A stretch of 64,000 nt of DNA, taken from positions 1,116,001-1,180,000 of the forward strand of contig NZ_CP065410.1 of assembly GCF_020544405.1 (NCBI RefSeq), read 5' to 3'. The notes beneath the pieces were generated by a model. It searched no databases, had not been told where the DNA came from, and worked only from the letters and a program-made list of their open reading frames with translations. The DNA is from Pseudomonas sp. IAC-BECa141 (GTDB lineage Bacteria > Pseudomonadota > Gammaproteobacteria > Pseudomonadales > Pseudomonadaceae). Both the position numbers and the translations under genes were made by a program. Shown piece by piece: positions 60,331-64,000 of the stretch; position 1 is the stretch's first letter; the number at the start of each line of letters is the position of its first letter.

Positions 60331-61227
60331 ATGCCTGCCATCGACCACCCACTGATCGACCAGTTTCTCGACGCCCTCTGGCTGGAAAAAGGTCTCTCCG
60401 ACAACACTCGCAACGCCTATCGCAGTGATCTCGCGCTGTTCAACGGCTGGTTGCAGGACAAAGGTCTCGAGCTGATCAATGCCGGTCGCGAGCTGATCCT
60501 CGATCACCTGGCCTGGCGCCTGGAACAGAACTACAAACCTCGCTCCACCGCGCGATTCCTCTCGGGTGTGCGTGGCTTTTATCGCTATCTGTTGCGGGAA
60601 AAACTGATTTCGGTCGATCCGACCTTGCGCGTGGATATGCCGCAGCTCGGTCGGCCATTGCCAAAGTCCCTGTCGGAAGCCGACGTTGAAGCGCTGCTCA
60701 AGGCGCCGGATTTGAGTGAAGCCATCGGCCAGCGCGACCGCGCCATGCTCGAAGTGCTTTACGCCTGTGGGCTGCGGGTGACCGAGTTGATCAGCCTGAC
60801 CCTGGAGCAGGTCAACCTGCGTCAGGGCGTGTTGCGGGTGATGGGCAAGGGCAGCAAGGAGCGGTTGGTGCCGATGGGCGAGGAAGCGATTGTCTGGGTC
60901 GAGCGCTACCTGCGCGACGGTCGCAGCGAACTGCTGGGCGGGCGCCCCAGTGATGTGCTGTTTCCCAGCCAGCGCGGCGAGCAGATGACTCGGCAGACCT
61001 TCTGGCACCGCATCAAGCATCAGGCCAAGGTCGCCGGGATCGGAAAATCACTGTCGCCGCACACCCTGCGTCACGCGTTTGCCACCCACTTGCTCAACCA
61101 TGGCGCGGACTTGCGGGTGGTGCAGATGCTGTTGGGCCACAGCGACCTGTCGACCACGCAGATCTACACTCACGTCGCCCGGGCGCGTTTGCAGGATCTG
61201 CATGCCAAACATCACCCGCGCGGCTGA
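60331..61227 (+). CDS. xerD: Site-specific tyrosine recombinase XerD
   Basis: 298 residues. N-terminal SAM-like core-binding domain (LIDQFLDALWLEKGLSDNTRNAYRSDLALFNGWL) and a C-terminal catalytic domain with Arg in YACGLRVTELISL, the HxxR box HTLRHAFATHLLNHGADLRVVQMLLGHSDLSTTQIYTHV and nucleophile Tyr279. With XerC it resolves chromosome dimers at dif under FtsK control. It is not next to an integron or prophage; the position before dsbC is the normal housekeeping one. Confidence 0.97.
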   Translation: MPAIDHPLIDQFLDALWLEKGLSDNTRNAYRSDLALFNGWLQDKGLELINAGRELILDHLAWRLEQNYKPRSTARFLSGVRGFYRYLLREKLISVDPTLRVDMPQLGRPLPKSLSEADVEALLKAPDLSEAIGQRDRAMLEVLYACGLRVTELISLTLEQVNLRQGVLRVMGKGSKERLVPMGEEAIVWVERYLRDGRSELLGGRPSDVLFPSQRGEQMTRQTFWHRIKHQAKVAGIGKSLSPHTLRHAFATHLLNHGADLRVVQMLLGHSDLSTTQIYTHVARARLQDLHAKHHPRG

Positions 61228-61369
61228 GCCCGTTTGTCTTGCGACAGGCGCATTCGGCCACGGGAGCCTTATGTGGTAGGCTTTGCCGGTTTGCACGATG
61301 GGCGGTTATGACCCGGTGTTCCGGCACGGGCGTTCTGATCGTTCCATTTGTCCGCCTTCAGGAGTTCTC

Positions 61370-62101
61370 ATGCGTCTGACCCAGATTTTCGCCGCCGCAG
61401 CCATTGCGTTGGTCAGCACCTTTGCCGTCGCCGATGACGCGGCCGACAAAGCGATTCGCCAAAGCCTGGAAAACCTCCAGCTCGACGTGCCGGTGGACAC
61501 CATCACCGCCAGCCCGCTGCCGGGCCTGTACGAAGTCAAGCTCAAGGGCAGCCGCGTGCTCTACGCCAGCGCCGACGGCCAGTACATCGTTCAGGGCTAC
61601 ATGTTCCAGCTCAAGGACGGCAAACCGGTCAACCTGACCGAGAAGACCGAGCGCCTGGGCATTTCCAAACTGATCAATGCGATCCCGGTGGCCGAGACCG
61701 TGGTTTACCCGGCCGTGGGCGAAACCAAGTCGCACATCACCGTGTTCACCGACACCACCTGCCCGTACTGCCACAAGCTGCACGCTGAAGTGCCCGAGCT
61801 GAACAAGCGTGGCATCGAAGTGCGTTACGTGGCGTTCCCGCGTCAGGGCCTTGGCTCGCCGGGCGACGAACAGCTGCAAGCCGTTTGGTGCTCGAAAGAC
61901 AAGAAAGCGGCCATGGACAAAATGGTCGATGGCAAGGAAATCAAGGCCGCCAAGTGCGAGAACCCGGTGTCCAGGCAGTTCGCCCTCGGTCAGTCGATCG
62001 GCGTGAACGGCACACCGGCCATCGTTTTGGCCGACGGACAAGTCATTCCGGGCTACCAGCCTGCGCCACAAGTCGCCAAACTGGCGCTGGGCGCGAAGTA
62101 A
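61370..62101 (+). CDS. dsbC: Thiol:disulfide interchange protein DsbC
   Basis: 243 residues. Signal peptide to about Ala21 (MRLTQIFAAAAIALVSTFAVA); dimerisation domain (25-80); thioredoxin-fold catalytic domain with CPYC at 131-134 (DTTCPYCHKLH) and a cis-proline in GTPAIV. It isomerises wrong disulfides in the periplasm and is kept reduced by DsbD. I use the ATG at 61370 with TCAGGAG 7 bp upstream; a longer frame to 61283 adds a hydrophilic tail that would spoil the signal peptide. The xerD-dsbC-hom-thrC order is conserved. Confidence 0.95.
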   Translation: MRLTQIFAAAAIALVSTFAVADDAADKAIRQSLENLQLDVPVDTITASPLPGLYEVKLKGSRVLYASADGQYIVQGYMFQLKDGKPVNLTEKTERLGISKLINAIPVAETVVYPAVGETKSHITVFTDTTCPYCHKLHAEVPELNKRGIEVRYVAFPRQGLGSPGDEQLQAVWCSKDKKAAMDKMVDGKEIKAAKCENPVSRQFALGQSIGVNGTPAIVLADGQVIPGYQPAPQVAKLALGAK

Positions 62102-62193
62102 TTCGCATCGTCGCGCTCAGGCGTTGACGAGCGTGGTCCGGCGGCTGGATTGCCGGGCCATCAACAGAGAGCCGCGAACCTGCGGTTGTTTTC

Positions 62194-62220
62194 ACGGCCG
62201 GCCTCGTGTCGGCCGTTTTA
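62194..62220 (+). terminator. Terminator of dsbC, just before the hom ribosome binding site
   Basis: ACGGCCG (62194-62200) pairs with CGGCCGT (62210-62216) and is followed by TTT. It ends 14 bp before the hom start, so transcripts of hom must begin upstream of it or read through; a leader hairpin (attenuator) is a further possibility. Confidence 0.55.
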
Positions 62221-62233
62221 TGGGGAGTTCACA

Positions 62234-63538
62234 GTGAAACCGGTCAAAGTAGGCATCTGTGGGTTAGGGACCGTCGGTGGCGGAACCTTCAACGTACTTC
62301 AGCGCAACGCCGAGGAAATTGCTCGTCGTGCCGGGCGTGGAATCGAAGTGGCACAAATTGCCATGCGCACGCCAAAGCCTCAGTTCCAGACGACCGGTAT
62401 TGCGATTACCAACGATGTCTTCGAAGTGGCCACGAACCCTGAGATCGACATCGTCATAGAGCTGATGGGCGGCTACACCGTTGCCCGCGAGCTGGTACTC
62501 AAGGCCATCGAGAATGGCAAGCATGTGGTCACCGCGAACAAGGCTCTGATTGCCGTTCACGGTAATGAAATTTTCGCCAAGGCACGCGAGAAAGGCGTGA
62601 TCGTGGCATTCGAAGCGGCGGTCGCCGGCGGCATTCCGGTGATCAAGGCGATCCGGGAAGGCCTGTCCGCCAACCGTATCAACTGGGTCGCCGGGATCAT
62701 CAACGGCACCGGCAACTTCATCCTCACCGAAATGCGCGAGAAGGGTCGTACCTTCGAAGACGTGCTGGCCGAGGCGCAAGCGCTGGGTTACGCCGAAGCC
62801 GATCCGACCTTCGACGTCGAGGGCATTGACGCCGCGCACAAGCTGACGATCCTGGCATCGATCGCATTCGGTATTCCGCTGCAGTTCGACAAGGCTTACA
62901 CCGAAGGCATCACCAAGCTGACCACCGCCGACGTGAACTACGCCGAAGCGCTGGGCTACCGCATCAAGCACCTGGGCGTTGCACGCAGCACCGCCGCGGG
63001 TATCGAGTTGCGCGTACACCCGACGCTGATCCCGGCCGATCGTCTGATCGCCAACGTCAACGGCGTGATGAACGCGGTGATGGTCAATGGCGACGCTGCC
63101 GGTTCGACCCTGTTCTACGGCGCCGGCGCCGGCATGGAGCCGACCGCTTCGTCGGTGATCGCGGATCTGGTGGACGTGGTTCGCGCCATGACCTCCGACC
63201 CGGAAAACCGCGTGCCGCACCTGGCCTTCCAGCCGGACTCGCTGTCGGCTCATCCGATCCTGCCGATCGAAGCCTGCGAAAGTGCCTACTACCTGCGCAT
63301 CCAGGCCAAGGATCACCCGGGCGTACTCGCTCAGGTGGCGAGCATCCTCTCGGAGCGCGGCATCAACATCGAGTCGATCATGCAGAAGGAAGTCGAGGAA
63401 CACGACGGCCTGGTGCCGATGATCCTGCTGACCCACCGCGTGCTGGAACAGCACATCAACGATGCGATCGCCGCCCTTGAAGCGCTGGCGGGCGTGGTCG
63501 GTCCGGTTGTGCGGATCCGTGTCGAGCACTTGAACTAA
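62234..63538 (+). CDS. hom: Homoserine dehydrogenase
   Basis: 434 residues. Rossmann motif GICGLGTVGGG (7-17), catalytic region NGTGNFILTEMREKGRTFEDVLAEAQALGYAEADPTFDVEGIDAAHKLTIL, and a C-terminal ACT domain (YYLRIQAKDHPGVLAQVASILSERGINIESIMQKEVEEHDGLVPMILLTH) for feedback control by threonine. It reduces aspartate semialdehyde to homoserine. The start codon is GTG at 62234, with GGGGAG 7 bp upstream. thrC follows 66 bp later. Confidence 0.97.
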   Translation: MKPVKVGICGLGTVGGGTFNVLQRNAEEIARRAGRGIEVAQIAMRTPKPQFQTTGIAITNDVFEVATNPEIDIVIELMGGYTVARELVLKAIENGKHVVTANKALIAVHGNEIFAKAREKGVIVAFEAAVAGGIPVIKAIREGLSANRINWVAGIINGTGNFILTEMREKGRTFEDVLAEAQALGYAEADPTFDVEGIDAAHKLTILASIAFGIPLQFDKAYTEGITKLTTADVNYAEALGYRIKHLGVARSTAAGIELRVHPTLIPADRLIANVNGVMNAVMVNGDAAGSTLFYGAGAGMEPTASSVIADLVDVVRAMTSDPENRVPHLAFQPDSLSAHPILPIEACESAYYLRIQAKDHPGVLAQVASILSERGINIESIMQKEVEEHDGLVPMILLTHRVLEQHINDAIAALEALAGVVGPVVRIRVEHLN

Positions 63539-63604
63539 GCCGATCTCCTTCACCGGTCCCGCCAGCGGGGCCGGTGTCGTGAACACTGTCCATTGGAGTC
63601 AGTC

Positions 63605-64000
63605 ATGCGTTACATCAGTACCCGCGGCCAGGCACCGGCCCTGAATTTCGAAGACGTCCTGCTGGCCGGTCTTGCCACCGACGGCGGTCTGTACGTCCCG
63701 GAAAACCTGCCACGTTTCACCCAGGAAGAAATCGCTTCCTGGGCCGGCCTGCCGTATCACGAGCTGGCTTTCCGGGTCATGCGCCCGTTCGTCACCGGCA
63801 GCATTCCGGACGCCGATTTCAAAAAGATTCTTGAAGAAACCTACGGTGTGTTCGCCCACAACGCCGTTGCGCCGCTGCGTCAGCTGAACGGCAACGAATG
63901 GGTGCTGGAGCTGTTCCACGGTCCGACCCTGGCGTTCAAGGACTTCGCCCTGCAACTGCTCGGTCGCTTGCTCGACTACGTGCTGGAAAAGCGCGGCGAG
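63605..64000 (+). CDS. thrC: Threonine synthase (start only; runs off the window)
   Basis: The first 132 residues are present: MRYISTRGQAPALNFEDVLLAGLATDGGLYVPENLPRF, and LELFHGPTLAFKDFALQLLGRLL with the lysine that binds pyridoxal phosphate in FKDFA. The enzyme converts homoserine phosphate to threonine. It lies directly after hom, forming the threonine branch pair; a GC-rich hairpin sits in the 66-bp gap. CATTGGAGTCAGTC before the ATG is a sound ribosome binding site. Confidence 0.95.
   Translation, partial: MRYISTRGQAPALNFEDVLLAGLATDGGLYVPENLPRFTQEEIASWAGLPYHELAFRVMRPFVTGSIPDADFKKILEETYGVFAHNAVAPLRQLNGNEWVLELFHGPTLAFKDFALQLLGRLLDYVLEKRGE

Noticed and set aside
60331..61227. xerD as an integrase marking a mobile element
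   Set aside because: The sequence is the housekeeping XerD, and the neighbours dsbC-hom-thrC are its normal context. No attachment repeats were seen.

Overview
The window is a stretch of chromosome from a Pseudomonas of the fluorescens group. The evidence is the high GC content, the protein sequences (DauBAR, Pseudomonas-type RhlB, HupN-like HU, LptF starting MIVFRYL), the many REP-type palindromes (TGTGGGAGC...), and gene order that matches P. aeruginosa PAO1 over long blocks (from memory). It is almost entirely core genome. I see no prophage, insertion sequence, CRISPR array, rRNA or tRNA.

Layout. 1-3.1 kb: the tail of a periplasmic amino-acid-binding protein and, on the minus strand, the D-arginine catabolic operon dauB-dauA-dauR. 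3.1-5.4 kb: rhlB RNA helicase and a carboxylesterase. 5.4-10 kb: a long leader followed by the general L-amino-acid ABC importer aapJQMP. 10.1-13 kb: a FadR-type regulator, a CynX/NimT-type exporter, an NTF2-like protein and a GIY-YIG protein. 13.3-17.5 kb: a GST, a membrane-anchored glutaredoxin, the nucleoid proteins YejK and HU, and rlmF. 17.6-25.6 kb: valS, a small unknown gene, holC and pepA on minus, then lptFG on plus. 25.7-31.8 kb: lepA-lepB-rnc-era-recO-pdxJ. 31.8-37.8 kb: mltF, purL and a small NIF3-like gene. 38.2-45.4 kb: the N-acetylglucosamine PTS and catabolic operon nagR-nagA-nagB-nagF-nagE (minus). 45.7-54 kb: an L,D-transpeptidase, two Nudix hydrolases, a gamma carbonic anhydrase, DUF1289 and VUT proteins, purT, an MHS transporter, a CNNM/CorC protein and a CcsA-like protein. 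54.1-58.3 kb: ffh, then rpsP-rimM-trmD-rplS, and a thioesterase. 58.4-64 kb: a Na+/H+ antiporter, xerD, dsbC, hom and the start of thrC.

Main anomalies. (1) nagB and the essential gene trmD each carry a one-base frameshift, and in both cases a run of six C in the reading strand appears as five. The shared signature points to homopolymer errors in the assembly rather than two real null alleles. (2) The lepA-pdxJ block sits directly between lptG and mltF, without the algU-muc genes I expect before lepA, and the small DUF4845 gene I expect between lepB and rnc is missing. (3) Several intergenic regions carry clear dyads or promoters: a probable DauR operator, a FadR-type operator, NagR sites, a sigma-54-like element 317 bp upstream of aapJ, and an 82-bp imperfect palindrome directly after ffh. 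(4) NagE has a second, degenerate EIIB domain. I did not find a convincing new multi-gene system.
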